Shown here: positions 6,246 to 7,402 of the stretch, piece after piece
Layout of the letters: every line of letters starts with the position of its first letter
How positions within the stretch are numbered: position 1 is the first letter of the stretch
Assembly (NCBI GenBank): GCA_902780985.1
Contig: CACZHN010000126.1
Span: 2,899-10,300 of the forward strand
Origin: an uncultured Lachnospiraceae bacterium
GTDB taxonomy: Bacteria; Bacillota_A; Clostridia; Lachnospirales; Lachnospiraceae
Length of the DNA stretch: 7,402 nt
Reading direction: 5' to 3'
Notes under the pieces: generated by a model
Seen by the model: only the letters and a program-made list of their open reading frames with translations
The model's database searches: none
Told to the model about the DNA's origin: nothing
Program-made: the position numbers and the translations under genes

Positions 6246-7078
6246 TGTCAAAGGTAATTTTATGTTCTTCAAAAACAGCAGAGACTCCCTTCACCTTTCT
6301 GAATACAAAGGTTGAGATTTACACATACGAGGAGCTTTGCTTCTATATATTCAACAACACGGTTCTGATAAGCAAGTCGGTGCTTTCGGAGAAGCTTTTC
6401 AATTTCATCCGCGATGAGCTGGGAATGGAAGAGCTGGCCGATAAACTTACCGGTCTTATGAACAAGACGACTTATGCTCAGGACCTGCTTATAGAAATTC
6501 TGAATGCCGGAGATTATTATACTCCGGACGAGATAAAGACTTACGCCGCAGCATGGCAGAAGTACCGCAAGCTCAATCCGCAGCAGAGAGCAAAGCTTAA
6601 GGCGGACGGATATCTTGCATACAGAAGATATATCAAGGCTGCGACTCTTTATGATGAGATTCTGGACGGCACGGACGAAAGCACGGATCCGGTATTTATC
6701 GGAAATGTATGCCACAACAGAGCAGTTGCCGCAGCAAACAATCTCGACATAGAAGATGCTAAGGAATACTTCCTTAAAGCTTATGAATACAATAACAATC
6801 CTGAGTCACTGAAAGGATATTTCTATATAATTGCAACCTACGAAGATTCCGTGACTCTGAGAGAGGAAATCCGAGTCCGCGGATTGGACGAGGATTACTT
6901 TGATGATATAATGGCCGAAATCGGTGATTCGAAGGCTGACGTCCAGGAGATGACAATCTTTGCCATGCTCCAGAGAGCGGTATACAATCGTTTAAATAAG
7001 GACATGACGGATTATGATAAGAGAATGGATATCATACTTGCTGAGCTGAAGGATGAGTTCAGAGAACAGGCTATATAG
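6245..7078 (+). CDS. TPR-like helical protein, third gene of the unit, function unknown
   Basis: A 277-aa soluble protein of unknown function. Residues 1-25 look beta-rich ('SKVILCSSKTAETPFTF', 'KVEIYTYEELC'), followed by a conserved-looking helical block to ~115 ('LCFYIFNNTVLIS', 'LFNFIRDELGMEELADKL'). Residues ~117-201 look like tetratricopeptide-type helix pairs: 'GYLAYRRYIKAATLYDEIL' (122-140) and 'NVCHNRAVAAANNLDIEDAK' (154-173) with 'EYFLKAYEYN' (174-183), then a third helix pair. The C-terminal ~75 residues are acidic helices. TPR domains usually bind peptides or partner proteins, and some bind Hsp70 family members; here the partner would plausibly be the Hsp70-like product encoded just upstream (inference). 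Translation is coupled through the TGATG overlap. I recall similar hypothetical proteins in Lachnospiraceae but know no characterised member. Confidence 0.85.
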   Translation: MSKVILCSSKTAETPFTFLNTKVEIYTYEELCFYIFNNTVLISKSVLSEKLFNFIRDELGMEELADKLTGLMNKTTYAQDLLIEILNAGDYYTPDEIKTYAAAWQKYRKLNPQQRAKLKADGYLAYRRYIKAATLYDEILDGTDESTDPVFIGNVCHNRAVAAANNLDIEDAKEYFLKAYEYNNNPESLKGYFYIIATYEDSVTLREEIRVRGLDEDYFDDIMAEIGDSKADVQEMTIFAMLQRAVYNRLNKDMTDYDKRMDIILAELKDEFREQAI

Positions 7079-7111
7079 CGTAAAAACGAATTCAAAATAT
7101 TATATGAATAT

Positions 7112-7119
7112 AGAGGAGA
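7112..7119 (+). promoter_or_regulatory. Ribosome binding site of valS
   Basis: AGAGGAGA with GAGGAG at 7113-7118, 8 nt before the ATG at 7127. It lies in a 48-nt AT-rich gap with no convincing promoter, terminator or T-box. Confidence 0.8.
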
Positions 7120-7126
7120 AATTAAA

Positions 7127-7402
7127 ATGAGTAAGGAACTGGCGAAAACATACGACCCTGCGGGTATCGAAAAGAGACTGTATGATAAGTGGGTCGAGAA
7201 GGGATATTTTCATGCGGAGGTAGACAGAAGCAGAAAGCCTTTCACAATTGTTATGCCGCCTCCAAATATTACGGGACAGCTTCACATGGGTCATGCACTG
7301 GATAACACAATGCAGGATATCCTTATCAGAATGAAGAGAATGCAGGGCTACAATGCTCTGTGGCAGCCGGGTACAGACCATGCGGCTATCGCAACAGAGG
7401 TT
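7127..7402 (+). CDS. valS: Valyl-tRNA synthetase, N-terminal 92 codons (partial)
   Basis: Class I aminoacyl-tRNA synthetase that charges tRNA-Val in the cytosol. The open frame begins at ATG 7127 and runs off the right edge; full-length bacterial ValRS is near 880 aa, so about a tenth is visible. '[20 protein letters not shown]' (9-28) is the typical N-terminal opening. '[15 protein letters not shown]' (44-58) contains the HIGH-class ATP signature as HMGH (53-56), and '[11 protein letters not shown]' (81-91) is the characteristic ValRS segment. IleRS and LeuRS differ at these sites, so the specificity call is strong. It starts 48 nt after the TPR-like gene on the same strand, with no T-box in the gap. 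It may therefore be read through from upstream; an internal promoter inside the preceding gene cannot be excluded. Confidence 0.95.
   Translation, partial: MSKELAKTYDPAGIEKRLYDKWVEKGYFHAEVDRSRKPFTIVMPPPNITGQLHMGHALDNTMQDILIRMKRMQGYNALWQPGTDHAAIATEV

Noticed and set aside
5409..6272. 287-codon open frame on the minus strand, antisense to most of the Hsp70-like gene
   Set aside because: It lies fully opposite a gene with clear family landmarks, and its translation shows no domain. I see no ribosome binding site that would favour it. Such long antisense frames are common opposite codon-biased genes.
994..7078. Defence island, prophage or secretion system
   Set aside because: No nuclease, integrase, transposase, phage structural, toxin or membrane component is visible, and the unit sits between housekeeping-type genes.
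7084..7110. AT-rich imperfect inverted repeat (ATTCA ... TGAAT) before valS as a terminator
   Set aside because: Only 5 bp of continuous stem with no GC content or U-run; it cannot be called a terminator or T-box.

Overview
The window looks like chromosomal DNA from a low-to-mid-GC Gram-positive anaerobe, most likely Lachnospiraceae (Clostridia). The reasons are strong AGG-type ribosome binding sites, heavy AGA arginine use mixed with GC-ending codons, and a gene set (a very long soluble protein, a divergent Hsp70-like protein and a TPR-like protein) that I associate with hypothetical families of that group. There is no sign of a mobile element, prophage, CRISPR array, tRNA or rRNA.

Layout: positions 1-827 (minus strand) hold the first ~275 codons of a PLP-dependent aminotransferase of the HisC/CobD type. 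It starts at TTG and runs off the left edge. Positions 828-993 are a divergent control region. It holds a consensus sigma-A promoter for the aminotransferase (TTGACA, 17 bp, TAGAAT) and, facing right, a perfect extended -10 (TGATATAAT) that overlaps a perfect 15-bp dyad. Positions 994-7078 are three tightly packed plus-strand genes: a 1327-aa multidomain protein (DUF5717-like), a 417-aa Hsp70-fold protein (DUF5716-like), and a 277-aa TPR-like protein. The spacings are 14 nt and a 1-nt stop/start overlap. After a 48-nt gap, positions 7127-7402 are the start of valS (valyl-tRNA synthetase), which runs off the right edge.

The most interesting content is the three-gene unit. The 417-aa protein follows the whole Hsp70 plan: phosphate-1 strand, a 'PNILFY' segment, an 'ISVPEY' segment, phosphate-2 strand, adenosine-motif strand, and then a beta domain resembling the Hsp70 substrate-binding domain. 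However, the phosphate loops and the NEPT-type motif are degraded, subdomain IIB is very short, and the helical lid is absent. It sits between a giant scaffold-like protein (beta-sandwiches, helical arrays and an extreme acidic linker) and a TPR-like protein. None of the three shows a signal peptide or membrane segment, so a cytosolic chaperone-like or scaffolding complex is a reasonable inference; its substrate cannot be read from the sequence. The gap before valS shows no terminator and no T-box, so valS may be at least partly co-transcribed with the unit.
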